Part shown: positions 1-6,811 of the stretch, one piece after another
How positions within the stretch are numbered: position 1 is the stretch's first letter
Layout: each line of letters begins with the position of its first letter
From: Gammaproteobacteria bacterium
Lineage (GTDB): Bacteria > Pseudomonadota > Gammaproteobacteria > PS1 > Pseudothioglobaceae
Direction: 5' to 3'
Assembly (NCBI GenBank): GCA_024280535.1
Contig: JAJRPY010000106.1
Location: forward strand, 1-10,134
Length of the DNA: 10,134 nucleotides
Notes under the pieces: generated by a model
Database searches by the model: none
Seen by the model: only the letters and a program-made list of their open reading frames with translations
Told to the model about the DNA's origin: nothing
Translations under genes and position numbers: made by a program

Positions 1-522
1 AAAAATATGCAACAAAAAAATGTTGCGTTTGAGCTACTAAAAAAATTATTAAGCGATGAGGTAAGAGTTCGTAAATCAAAAAATATAGCACAAGGCAAGA
101 AGTTTTCAGAAATGCTAGAATCGGTTGTAAAGCGCTATCACAACAATCAAATAGATTCAGCACAAGTATTGGCAGAACTTTCAAAAATAGCCAAAGAAAT
201 GCACTTGGAAGACAAGAGGCCAGATGAATTAGGCTTAACATCTGAAGAATATGCTTTTTACGGTGTCCTAAACGAAAATAAATCGACCCGTTTTTTAGAC
301 GATCATAAAATGAAAGAATTGATTTATGCAATTGTTGATGCAGTTAGAAAAAATGCAACAGTTGATTGGAGCAAAAGAGACGATGTCAGGGCAAAATTAA
401 GATTAACCGTCAAGAAGATATTAATACGTTATGGCTATCCACCAGACTTAGCAAGAATGGAGGCCGATAAAGTATTAAAACAAGGCGAGGCATTGGCAGA
501 AATATTTTCAGCAGAGTATTAG
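1..522 (+). CDS. hsdR: Type I restriction enzyme R subunit, C-terminal fragment (5' end outside window)
   Basis: This is the end of the motor/nuclease subunit of a type I restriction-modification complex, which cuts unmodified DNA after ATP-driven translocation. The reading frame is open from base 1, so the ATG at 7 is internal and roughly 170 codons of a much larger gene are seen. The visible part matches the helical C-terminal domain of HsdR proteins (DUF3387-like), which contacts the methylase core. It opens with FELLKKLLSDEV and later has the conserved EEYAFYGVL (about residues 80-88) and the tail RYGYPPDLARMEADKVLKQGE (about 141-161), typical of this family. The nuclease and helicase motifs must lie upstream. 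The partner hsdM and hsdS genes are not downstream, so if present they precede it. It ends normally with TAG, followed by a gap and a convergent core gene. The fragment is lysine- and AT-rich. Family assignment is firm; whether the whole gene is intact cannot be seen. Confidence 0.88.
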   Translation, partial: KNMQQKNVAFELLKKLLSDEVRVRKSKNIAQGKKFSEMLESVVKRYHNNQIDSAQVLAELSKIAKEMHLEDKRPDELGLTSEEYAFYGVLNENKSTRFLDDHKMKELIYAIVDAVRKNATVDWSKRDDVRAKLRLTVKKILIRYGYPPDLARMEADKVLKQGEALAEIFSAEY

Positions 523-690
523 AATGGTTGCAGATCTCTATAAATGTATAACAAGTCGCTGTATCTATATTTTTTAGCGTTTACTCTAAAATGCGGTGAA
601 CTTAAGTGTTGGTAGATGGGTGTATTGGTGGACTAGTTGTTTAGTCCTTAATAAATTACTAGGTGGGTTATTGTTATGCTGTTAGATCAT
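523..690. other. Gene-free gap between convergent hsdR and cyclo-ligase genes
   Basis: About 170 bases with no supportable gene. A perfect 6-bp hairpin, GGACTA-GTTGTT-TAGTCC, lies near 632-649. It is followed by TTAATAAATT on the plus strand, which is not a real T-tract, so it could be a weak terminator for hsdR or nothing. No tRNA, integrase or clear attachment site is visible, although this is where a restriction-modification gene meets core sequence. Confidence 0.5.
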
Positions 691-1242
691 TCAATAAATC
701 GCACTGGGTGTGATAATCGCATCAAGTGGTACGTCCCATGTTTGCGCTTTAAGTTGTTTAATCTGTTGACAATCGAATGCAAGCCCAATTAGTGTGGGTT
801 TGTTGCTGGTTTGTGGGTTTTTTTTGAAGGCTAGTGTGCGATCATAATAGCCGCCGCCCATGCCTAGGCGATTTTTATTTTTGTCGAAACCAACTAAGGG
901 CATTAATATGACATCAAGTTGCTTTGCGCTGATAATGTCAGTAGAAATGGGTTCTAAAATGCCATATTTGTTGTGGCTGAAATTTTTCCCTATTTTTGCA
1001 AATTTAAGGTTTTTATCGACTAATACGGGTAAATAGGTGCCTATTGCTTGTTTTTTTAGTAATTTTTGTAGGTAGATTGTGTCAATTTCGCCATCGTTGG
1101 GTAGGTAAATCGCAATTTTTTGCTGAGGTTGAAAATTGACGATTTTTTGTATTTGAGGTAATAACGCTTGGGCAGATTTAGTTCGATCAACGGCATTAAT
1201 ATTGCGTCTTTGTTGTCGAAGGGATTGGCGTAATGCGTCCAT
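691..1242 (-). CDS. ygfA: 5-formyltetrahydrofolate cyclo-ligase (methenyl-THF synthetase)
   Basis: A cytoplasmic folate enzyme that converts 5-formyl-THF to 5,10-methenyl-THF using ATP, returning a storage or inhibitory folate to the one-carbon pool. At 183 aa it is close to the E. coli length. Visible family motifs are the N-terminal LRQSLRQQRR (4-13), IAIYLPNDGEID (43-54), KYGILEP (92-98), the signature RLGMGGGYYDR (125-135), LIGLAFDCQQ (151-160) and WDVPLDAIITP (169-179). I chose the ATG at 1242. The frame also opens at 1284, but that ATG lies in the closing stem of the 6S RNA, and the 14 extra residues do not resemble the family N-terminus. No good Shine-Dalgarno precedes 1242, so initiation may depend on the 6S precursor transcript. 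6S followed by this gene is the usual gammaproteobacterial order. The folate product feeds the formyl donor used by PurH, encoded 3 kb away, but that link is metabolic only. Confidence 0.93.
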   Translation of the reverse strand: MDALRQSLRQQRRNINAVDRTKSAQALLPQIQKIVNFQPQQKIAIYLPNDGEIDTIYLQKLLKKQAIGTYLPVLVDKNLKFAKIGKNFSHNKYGILEPISTDIISAKQLDVILMPLVGFDKNKNRLGMGGGYYDRTLAFKKNPQTSNKPTLIGLAFDCQQIKQLKAQTWDVPLDAIITPSAIY

Positions 1243-1267
1243 AGTGGCATTATAGTTGAAGAATTTG

Positions 1268-1444
1268 GGTCTGTTGTATCGCATTTGGCTTAAAACCTGA
1301 ACCAGTAAGGTTCAAGGCGGAAATTCGAAGTTTACCGCAGGCTTCCCACTTCGAGGTGGGCTTGCACAATAGTAACCTATCTCATATCCTTAGTTGTTTA
1401 TTTATCGGCTCAGGGGACGTAGCCTATGACAAACACAACAGACA
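1268..1444 (-). ncRNA. ssrS: 6S RNA (RNA polymerase sigma-70 regulator)
   Basis: About 177 nt, close to the 184 nt of E. coli. 6S RNA mimics an open promoter, binds sigma-70 holoenzyme and lowers transcription in stationary phase. On the minus strand, CCCCTGAGCCGAT (bases 1416 down to 1404) is identical to the conserved 5' side of the E. coli central bubble. The 3'-side hairpin CCTTGAACC-TTACT-GGTTCAGG (1317 down to 1296) matches the equivalent conserved hairpin. An apical hairpin CCCAC/GTGGG is at 1345-1360. The ends close by pairing GTCTGTTGTGT (1443-1433) with ATACAACAGAC (1279-1269), which sets the approximate ends. It lies immediately upstream of the cyclo-ligase gene on the same strand, as in E. 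coli, so processing from a common transcript is likely. Exact ends are inferred from pairing. Confidence 0.93.
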
Positions 1445-1450
1445 GACATT

Positions 1451-1456
1451 ATTATC
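1451..1456 (-). promoter_or_regulatory. Probable -10 box of the 6S RNA promoter
   Basis: On the minus strand GATAAT (1456 to 1451) sits about 7 bases before the 5' end of 6S RNA predicted from its closing stem (about 1444). I see no good -35 match at normal spacing. It lies right beside the -35 box of the divergent plus-strand promoter. Confidence 0.4.
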
Positions 1457-1461
1457 ACCGT

Positions 1462-1491
1462 TTGTCATTAAATTAGGGCACTTTTTATAAA
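1462..1491 (+). promoter_or_regulatory. Probable sigma-70 promoter of the double-thioredoxin gene
   Basis: TTGTCA (1462-1467) and TATAAA (1486-1491) are separated by 18 bases, and each matches five of six consensus positions. Transcription would start near 1498 and leave a leader of about 68 bases. It is back-to-back with the 6S promoter. Confidence 0.45.
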
Positions 1492-1549
1492 AATAAATTG
1501 ATATACGTGCCAATAATAGGGGTAATATGTGAAACATTATGATTATTTT

Positions 1550-1560
1550 AAAGGAGGAGG
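1550..1560 (+). promoter_or_regulatory. Strong Shine-Dalgarno site that fixes the start at 1566
   Basis: AAAGGAGGAGG lies 5 bases before the ATG at 1566, and its AGGAGG core is 8 bases away. The frame is open back to 1539, but the ATG at 1539 lies upstream of this site, so the 1566 start followed by a signal peptide is preferred. It is the strongest ribosome site in the window and suggests high translation. Confidence 0.8.
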
Positions 1561-1565
1561 GTGTT

Positions 1566-2576
1566 ATGTTAATGCGTAAATATATACTAGCGATTGGGAT
1601 GATTTTTGTGTCTATTTTTGCCACACAGGCAGAGGTGGGGAAAATAACAGGCGGGAGTAGTTATGAAATGCCATCATGGTTTGCCGATAGTTTTTTGGAT
1701 ATGGAGGAAGATGTACAAGATGCACGGGACGAAAACAAAACGATATTGTTGTATTTTTATTTAGATGGTTGCCCGTATTGCGATATGATGCTTGATCAAA
1801 ATTTTAAACAGGGTGAAAATTTAGCATTTATTAAAAAACATTTTTCAGTGATTGCGATTAATATTAGAGGCTCAAGAGAAATTACCATGCGTGACTCCGA
1901 GGCTCAAACTGAGCAAGCGTTGAGCAAAATGTTGGGGGTTAAATACACGCCAACGATTGTATATTTAGATGAAAATGGCAAGCAAGTTTTCAGGACTAAT
2001 GGTTATCGTAATCCGACAGCATTTCGCTCCGTGCTTGAATATGTGACGAGTAAATCTTATCAGAATGCTACTTTGTCTGATTATATAGAATCGACGAAAA
2101 AGTCCACTCAGGGTTATGTGTTTATTGATCATCCAAACCTAAAAACGGTGACTTTTCTGAAAGATTATGACCAGCCAGTAGCCTTATTATTTGAAGATAA
2201 AGACTGCACAGAGTGTGTTGAGTTTCATCAAAAACTACTCAACCGAGCGGATGTTAAGGCCGAATTGGATAAATTTTTGTTTATTCGTTTTGATGCTTAT
2301 TCTGATCAAAAAATTATTGATTTTGATGGCAAGGTGACCTCAGCAAGGCAAATGGTTAAAGACTATGATTTGAATTATCGCCCAGGTATATTACTATTTG
2401 ATGAGGCAGAAAATATTAGTAAAATTGATGGTAAATTGTATAGTTTTCATTTTAACACCGTGCTTCGTTATGTCAGTGGCAAGCACTATCAGCAGCACGA
2501 AACCTTTAGCGGCTATTTGCACGAGCGACAAGCGGAGTTATTAGAACAAGGGGTTGACATTAGTATTGTGGATTAA
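1566..2576 (+). CDS. Secreted protein with two thioredoxin-fold repeats (possibly SoxW-like)
   Basis: A 336-aa putative periplasmic thiol-disulfide protein. It starts with a signal peptide: RK at 4-5, a hydrophobic stretch to about 19, and a likely cut after ATQA at 22. Domain 1 (about 40-165) has ILLYFYLDGCPYC with the redox pair Cys69/Cys72, and the cis-proline loop TPT at 128-130. Domain 2 (about 190-310) has VALLFEDKDCTEC with Cys214/Cys217, and RPG (proline 273) where the cis-proline loop would be. The domains end alike (VLEYVTSKSYQ near 156-166, VLRYVSGKHYQ near 299-309), so the gene holds an internal duplication. CPYC resembles reducing or glutaredoxin-type sites; CTEC is atypical. Thioredoxins of this type (SoxW, DsbD-fed reductases) serve Sox sulfur oxidation or cytochrome c maturation, but no sox gene is in view, so partner and role are unknown. 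It stands alone between 6S RNA and dbpA with its own promoter. Confidence 0.8.
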   Translation: MLMRKYILAIGMIFVSIFATQAEVGKITGGSSYEMPSWFADSFLDMEEDVQDARDENKTILLYFYLDGCPYCDMMLDQNFKQGENLAFIKKHFSVIAINIRGSREITMRDSEAQTEQALSKMLGVKYTPTIVYLDENGKQVFRTNGYRNPTAFRSVLEYVTSKSYQNATLSDYIESTKKSTQGYVFIDHPNLKTVTFLKDYDQPVALLFEDKDCTECVEFHQKLLNRADVKAELDKFLFIRFDAYSDQKIIDFDGKVTSARQMVKDYDLNYRPGILLFDEAENISKIDGKLYSFHFNTVLRYVSGKHYQQHETFSGYLHERQAELLEQGVDISIVD

Positions 2577-2702
2577 GCATTGGCTAATTTTGGTAAGTGG
2601 ATTTGAGGTGTATTATTTGATGGCAAAGCCAGTCTTTAAGTGAGCGTGTTTTTAGTAGGCAGTTAGCGTGTAAAATTCAGCCCATATTTAGAGGGCATTA
2701 TT

Positions 2703-4079
2703 ATGGCGAGTGTGTTGGATTTTTCTTTGTTAGAACTTCAGTCTGGTTTGTTAAAAAATCTTGATAGCTTGGGTTATCAAGCAATGACACCGATTCAAGC
2801 TTTAAGTTTGCCGCTGATTTTGGCTGGCAAGGATGTTATTGGTCAGGGGAAAACTGGCTCAGGGAAAACAGCCGCTTTTGGTTTGGGGCTATTGCAAAAA
2901 TTGGACGTTAAGGCCTTTAGAGTGCAATCTATTGTTCTCTGTCCAACACGTGAATTGGCCGACCAAGTGGCTAATGAAATTCGTAAACTGGCTAGAGCGG
3001 TGCATAATATTAAAGTATTAACCTTGTGTGGTGGCGCGCCATTTGGGCCGCAAATTGGCTCGTTAGAACATGGTGCGCATATTGTGGTTGGCACGCCTGG
3101 TCGTATTGAAGAACACTTGCGTAAACGCACGCTCAAGCTTGATTATGTAGATAGTTTGGTGTTGGATGAGGCAGATCGTATGCTAGATATGGGCTTTCAG
3201 GATGCGATTGATGCCATTATTGAAAAAATTCCCAGCAATCGACAAACCTTATTATTTAGTGCCACTTATCCGTCAGAAATTGCAGAAATTGCGCAACGTG
3301 TTATGAAAAATCCAGTTGTGGTGAGTGCGCCCTCAACGCATGAAGAGTCCACTATTAAACAATATTTTTATCAGGTGCATTCAGATGATGAGCGTATGAA
3401 TGCGTTGCGTTTGTTGTTGGCGAAGCATAAGCCTGATTCTACCTTGGTTTTTTGCAATACTAAGCGCGATGCGCAAGAAGTTGCCGATGAGCTGATTTAT
3501 TATGGTTTTTACGCGTTGGCCATCCATGGTGATTTGGATCAACGTGAGCGCGATCAAGCACTAATTCGTTTTGCTAATAAGAGTATTTCGGTGCTGGTTG
3601 CCACGGATGTGGCAGCGAGAGGCTTGGATATTAACGCACTGGATTTGGTGATTAATTTTAATGTTGCGCATGATCCTGAAGTGCATGTTCATCGTATTGG
3701 TCGTACTGGCAGGGCAGGGCGTAGTGGTATGGCAGCCACGTTTTATAGCGATAAAGAAACTAGAAAACTTGAGCAGCTAACTATAGATATTAGTGCGGAT
3801 GAATTGCCAGATGAGGCGCTGTTGGATAGGCCGATTAAAAAGCCGAGCATGACGACACTTAAAATTGACGGTGGCAAAAAGCAAAAATTACGCCCAGGCG
3901 ATATTGTTGGTGGGTTGACGGGTAAAGACGGCATTCCGGGTGATAAAATTGGCAAAATTGTGGTTGCTAGTCATTGGTCGTATGTGGCAGTTGAGTCGAG
4001 TTTGGTCAAAGTGGCATTGAAAAAAATCCAAAATGATCAGTTGAAAGGCAAAACTTTTAGAGTGCGGATTTTGTCTTAG
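2703..4079 (+). CDS. dbpA: ATP-dependent RNA helicase DbpA (DEAD-box, 23S rRNA-specific)
   Basis: A cytoplasmic ribosome-assembly helicase. E. coli DbpA binds hairpin 92 of 23S rRNA and helps late 50S maturation. At 458 aa it matches the E. coli length of 457. The motifs are complete and in order: Q motif GYQAMTPIQ (24-32), Walker A GKTGSGKT (49-56), PTREL (81-85), TPGR (131-134), DEAD (155-158), SAT (186-188), HGDLDQ (275-280), TDVAARGLD (301-309) and HRIGRTGR (330-337). The tail has LRPGDIVGGLTGKDG (396-410) and IGKIVV (416-421), which mark the RRM-like domain that gives DbpA its rRNA specificity and separates it from RhlE, SrmB or DeaD. GAGGG ends 8 bases before the ATG and is a good ribosome site. 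A TAAAAT at 2671-2676 may be the -10 box, but the -35 is poor. It is tail-to-tail with the 137-aa gene, with 34 bases between and no convincing terminator. Confidence 0.94.
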   Translation: MASVLDFSLLELQSGLLKNLDSLGYQAMTPIQALSLPLILAGKDVIGQGKTGSGKTAAFGLGLLQKLDVKAFRVQSIVLCPTRELADQVANEIRKLARAVHNIKVLTLCGGAPFGPQIGSLEHGAHIVVGTPGRIEEHLRKRTLKLDYVDSLVLDEADRMLDMGFQDAIDAIIEKIPSNRQTLLFSATYPSEIAEIAQRVMKNPVVVSAPSTHEESTIKQYFYQVHSDDERMNALRLLLAKHKPDSTLVFCNTKRDAQEVADELIYYGFYALAIHGDLDQRERDQALIRFANKSISVLVATDVAARGLDINALDLVINFNVAHDPEVHVHRIGRTGRAGRSGMAATFYSDKETRKLEQLTIDISADELPDEALLDRPIKKPSMTTLKIDGGKKQKLRPGDIVGGLTGKDGIPGDKIGKIVVASHWSYVAVESSLVKVALKKIQNDQLKGKTFRVRILS

Positions 4080-4113
4080 TTTTGGGGTAATTGGGCAGAC
4101 AGTTTAGTTGTGA

Positions 4114-4527
4114 TTAGTCTTCTAATGGCGTGATTTCAAGAATCTCCCAAGTGTCAGAATTGTAATTTACTTGGTAGCCAACTAATGCTTTTTCAACTTG
4201 ATCCCTTAGAATTAAAGGCAATTCCCATACGCGCGTGCAGCCAGGGTAGCCAAAAATATCATGATAAGTGTTATCTGAAATGGTGATGCGCTTGCTCAGC
4301 CCCATTTGCGCAAAACTACCCATCACATCTTCAATAAAAGTGGGGGGTGCCAGTGGGTAAAATTTAATTCTTTCATACATTTGCACAGTGGCAACCGATT
4401 CTAGTAAATTTTGCCGAATGCCTTCTACATCATTAATATCTTGCACCAGCTCGGTCACTAAGTCATTTTCCTTGTCAATAGTGATGGAATGAATCATTGG
4501 GAAAACTTGCATTGTTTCAATTGACAT
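4114..4527 (-). CDS. Unrecognised 137-aa protein downstream of purH
   Basis: I do not recognise this family. It is soluble, with no signal peptide or membrane segment. The N-terminal half is acidic and probably helical (LVTELVQDINDVEGIRQNLL, 23-42). It then has FYPLAPPTFIEDVMGSF (56-72), a GYPGC turn with the only cysteine at 97, and a probable beta-rich end (VGYQVNYNSDTWEILEITPL). AGGA lies about 7 bases before the ATG at 4527, within the purH stop region, and only 8 bases separate the two genes. It is therefore probably cotranscribed and translationally coupled with purH. In related bacteria purD often follows purH, and this protein is not PurD: it is far too short and has no ATP-grasp motif. 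Purine-linked function is only a guess from position. A good ribosome site, tight spacing and even composition make it a real gene. Confidence 0.75.
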   Translation of the reverse strand: MSIETMQVFPMIHSITIDKENDLVTELVQDINDVEGIRQNLLESVATVQMYERIKFYPLAPPTFIEDVMGSFAQMGLSKRITISDNTYHDIFGYPGCTRVWELPLILRDQVEKALVGYQVNYNSDTWEILEITPLED

Positions 4528-4535
4528 GATTATTC

Positions 4536-6074
4536 CTAGTGTTTGAAGTGGCGCATACCGGTAAATACCATGGCAATGCCGTGTTCATTGGCAGCCTCAA
4601 TTACTTCGTTATCACGCAGGGAGCCTCCTGGCTGGATGATGGCTTTAATGCCCGCGGCAGCAGCGGCATCAATGCCATCTCTAAAAGGAAAAAAAGCATC
4701 CGATGCCATTACTGACCCTTTTACTACCAGACCTTCGTCTGTGGCTTTAATGCCAGCAATTTTGGCTGAATAAACACGCGACATTTGACCTGCACCAACG
4801 CCAATAGTCATTTCATTTTTGGCATAAATAATGGCGTTTGATTTAACCGCTTTTGCCACTTTCCAAGCAAATAACAAATCTTTGATTTGCTCAGCAGTTG
4901 GCTGAATGTCACTAACGCAGTTAAGGTCAGTTTCAGTGATAATGCCTAAATCTTTATCTTGCACAAGTAAGCCGCCAGTAACACGTTTGTAATCCAGTGA
5001 GGCTTGTGCATTAGATAAATTACCACACTCTAAAACGCGAATATTTTGCTTGGCTGATAATACTGCTTTGGCGTCAGCGTCCACACTAGGGGCAATAACA
5101 ACTTCAACAAATTGCTTGTCAATCATATTTTGCGCCGTGTCTTTATCCAGTGGGCGGTTAAAGGCAATGATGCCGCCGAATGCAGAAGTGGGGTCGGTTT
5201 TAAAGGCGTCTAAATAAGCGCCTTGCAGGTTGTTTCTAACCGCTACACCACAAGGATTGGCGTGTTTGACGATGACACAAGCAGGCTTATCAAAGCTGCG
5301 AACACATTCTAAGGCTGCATCAGCATCTGCCATATTGTTGTAGGACATCTCCTTGCCTTGGAGTTGTTTGCTTGAGGCAATGCAAGCTTCTGTGATATTG
5401 TTTTCAACATAAAAGGCAGCATTTTGATGCGGGTTCTCGCCGTAACGCATGGATTGTGTTTTGCGGAATTGTAAATTTAGAGTGTTGGAAAATCCGTCTT
5501 TACCTTTGCCTAAGTAGTTGGCAATAGCACCATCATATTGCGCGGTATGTTCAAAGGTTTTTAGGGCGAGTTTTGCACGTGTTGCTGGTGTAGTATTGCC
5601 AGAATTGTTAATTTCATCAATAACAAGTTGGTAATCTGATGCGTCAACGACGACTGTCACCGAGGCATGATTTTTTGCACCAGAGCGCAACATAGCAGGG
5701 CCGCCAATATCAATATTTTCAATCGCATCTTCTAAGGTGCAGTCAGGATTGGCAATCGTGGCTTGAAAAGGATAAAGATTAACCACTACCAAATCAATTG
5801 GCTGGATATCGTTTTGGCTCATGACCGCTTCATCAAGTCCGCGACGCGCTAAAATACCACCGTGAATTTTGGGATTTAGAGTTTTAACACGACCTGCCAT
5901 CATTTCAGGAAAGCCAGTGTAATCGGATACTTCAATCACCGGAATGCCTTGCTCGGCAAGCAATTTTGCCGTACCGCCAGTGGAGAGAATGTCAATATTT
6001 TTGCTGGCTAAAAATTGAGCAAGTTCAATAATGCCAGTTTTGTCAGAAACACTGATTAGGGCGCGATTTATCAT
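4536..6074 (-). CDS. purH: Bifunctional AICAR formyltransferase / IMP cyclohydrolase
   Basis: It catalyses the last two steps of de novo purine synthesis: formyl transfer from 10-formyl-THF to AICAR, then ring closure to IMP. At 512 aa it is slightly shorter than E. coli PurH (529). The N-terminal cyclohydrolase (MGS-like) domain shows [10 protein letters not shown] (5-14), [10 protein letters not shown] (30-39), [15 protein letters not shown] (61-75) and [15 protein letters not shown] (121-135). The formyltransferase domain shows MRYGENPHQ (209-217), the catalytic Lys-His in VKHANPCG (269-276), TDPTSAFGG (293-301), and the usual end with [10 protein letters not shown] and FTGMRH. Nothing essential is missing. 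Its ATG overlaps the stop of the 145-aa gene by four bases (ATGA), with only a weak ribosome site, so translation is probably coupled to that gene. I see no purine riboswitch upstream; an intrinsic terminator precedes the 145-aa gene, so purH needs its own promoter or readthrough. Confidence 0.97.
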   Translation of the reverse strand: MINRALISVSDKTGIIELAQFLASKNIDILSTGGTAKLLAEQGIPVIEVSDYTGFPEMMAGRVKTLNPKIHGGILARRGLDEAVMSQNDIQPIDLVVVNLYPFQATIANPDCTLEDAIENIDIGGPAMLRSGAKNHASVTVVVDASDYQLVIDEINNSGNTTPATRAKLALKTFEHTAQYDGAIANYLGKGKDGFSNTLNLQFRKTQSMRYGENPHQNAAFYVENNITEACIASSKQLQGKEMSYNNMADADAALECVRSFDKPACVIVKHANPCGVAVRNNLQGAYLDAFKTDPTSAFGGIIAFNRPLDKDTAQNMIDKQFVEVVIAPSVDADAKAVLSAKQNIRVLECGNLSNAQASLDYKRVTGGLLVQDKDLGIITETDLNCVSDIQPTAEQIKDLLFAWKVAKAVKSNAIIYAKNEMTIGVGAGQMSRVYSAKIAGIKATDEGLVVKGSVMASDAFFPFRDGIDAAAAAGIKAIIQPGGSLRDNEVIEAANEHGIAMVFTGMRHFKH

Positions 6075-6508
6075 TGGTCTGTTGTGTACTCTAAAGCTTC
6101 TTGAAACCCTTTGATATAGCCATATACAACTAAAATATCTGCTTTATGAAATAGTTCGTCACATACTCTAATAGAATTGTTTATTTGCTGGTTAAAACCT
6201 ATTGTTTTTTGGTAAGAATGCTCAAGAAGTTTAAATATACTTAAAATATAGCGTTCAGAGTTCATAGAAGGGTCACGCTTTTTCATAAATGGTAAGGCAA
6301 AAACCAATAATTTAATACTGTCTAACTCAGTAACATTTATCTCAAATTCATCACAATATTCACCAATAGAAATTAATGCCTCTGACATAGATAGGTATAT
6401 ATTTCTGTTATCAGGGATGGTACTATCACCAAAGATCCCGCCAGATGCATGTAAGTGTGCGCTTATTTTTTTGACTTGTTTAACCAAGTCTTCGTTTGTT
6501 ATGTTCAT
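6071..6508 (-). CDS. Unrecognised 145-aa protein overlapping purH
   Basis: I do not recognise this protein. It is probably helical, soluble and mildly acidic, without signal peptide or membrane segment. Readable stretches are [18 protein letters not shown] (11-28), [17 protein letters not shown] (39-55), [13 protein letters not shown] (67-79) and [19 protein letters not shown] (113-131), with cysteines at 52 and 106. The ATG at 6508 is the first start after an in-frame stop near 6580, and no clear Shine-Dalgarno precedes it. It begins about 24 bases after the T-tract of the terminator at 6532-6558, leaving little room for a promoter. It overlaps purH by four bases and would be translated just before it. 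Its AT-rich codons resemble the 55-codon gene upstream more than purH, which suggests later arrival. A regulator, a toxin-type protein or an orphan are all possible, and nothing in the sequence decides. Confidence 0.65.
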   Translation of the reverse strand: MNITNEDLVKQVKKISAHLHASGGIFGDSTIPDNRNIYLSMSEALISIGEYCDEFEINVTELDSIKLLVFALPFMKKRDPSMNSERYILSIFKLLEHSYQKTIGFNQQINNSIRVCDELFHKADILVVYGYIKGFQEALEYTTDQ

Positions 6509-6531
6509 TTTTTCTGTTGATGTAATGTAAT

Positions 6532-6558
6532 AAAAAACGCCTAGACATAATCTAGGCG
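6532..6558 (-). terminator. Intrinsic terminator after the 55-codon gene
   Basis: On the minus strand CGCCTAGA (6558-6551), a 5-base loop, and TCTAGGCG (6545-6538) form a perfect 8-bp stem, followed by six T. An extra hairpin, TGAGA-TTTA-TCTCA (6580-6567), lies just before it. On the plus strand the same stem is followed by only four T after GC, so it mainly serves the minus strand. It should stop transcripts from fis and the 55-codon gene before the 145-aa gene and purH. Confidence 0.82.
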
Positions 6559-6585
6559 CTTTTAAATGAGATAAATCTCAGATGA

Positions 6586-6753
6586 TTATAAACTATCAAG
6601 ATATTTTTTGATAGCACTGCTTTCGCAATTTTCTTTAATTGAATTTGTTTTTTTTGATATTTTTGTAAATATCTTATTAGCATGCACTACATTTTTATTA
6701 ATAATTTCCATGTCGTTAGCTGATAATCCATATTCTTTTTTATAATCAATCAT
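6586..6753 (-). CDS. Small 55-aa protein of unknown function
   Basis: Reads MIDYKKEYGL at the start and ends SAIKKYLDSL before TAA. It has 55 residues, is lysine-rich and basic, probably helical, with one cysteine (residue 43) and no membrane segment. Signs that it is real: AGGAG (6767-6763) sits 9 bases before the ATG, a -10-like TATAAT lies about 50 bases upstream, and a clear intrinsic terminator starts 28 bases after the stop. Together these make a complete small transcription unit between fis and the 145-aa gene. I recognise no family. Small basic proteins next to unknown genes can be antitoxins, phage-derived DNA binders or anti-restriction proteins, but no helix-turn-helix or other motif supports any of these. 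It is shorter than common gene-calling cut-offs, so it may be missing from annotations. Confidence 0.68.
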   Translation of the reverse strand: MIDYKKEYGLSANDMEIINKNVVHANKIFTKISKKTNSIKENCESSAIKKYLDSL

Positions 6754-6805
6754 TAGAGATTTCTCCTGTCAAGGTTTTTAATTGTGTCTATTATTTAGTT
6801 GATTT

Positions 6806-6811
6806 ATTATA
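6806..6811 (-). promoter_or_regulatory. Probable -10 box for the 55-codon gene
   Basis: A perfect TATAAT on the minus strand (6811 to 6806), preceded by GTG close to an extended -10. No good -35 is seen at 16-18 bases. Transcription would start near 6799, giving a 45-base leader to the ATG at 6753. The region 6754-6906 is very AT-rich, so chance matches are possible. Confidence 0.4.

Noticed and set aside
545..600. An attC-like stretch (TATAACAAGTCGCT followed later by AGCGTTTAC)
   Set aside because: The outer boxes are not complementary to each other and only four bases of the inner part pair, so it does not form the attC hairpin; no integrase is present.
590..680. A possible tRNA-like segment in the gap after hsdR
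   Set aside because: There is no T-loop GGTTCRA box and no acceptor pairing; only a 6-bp hairpin is present.
2843..3136. A 97-codon open frame on the minus strand inside dbpA
   Set aside because: It is opposite the conserved helicase motifs and has no independent signals.
6509..6600. A purine riboswitch or other metabolite aptamer upstream of purH
   Set aside because: No conserved purine-aptamer loops are seen; the hairpins are short and explained by the terminator and the end of the small gene.
6071..6753. The 55-aa and 145-aa genes as a toxin-antitoxin pair
   Set aside because: A terminator separates them, neither shows a toxin or DNA-binding motif, and true pairs usually overlap. Kept only as unknown genes.
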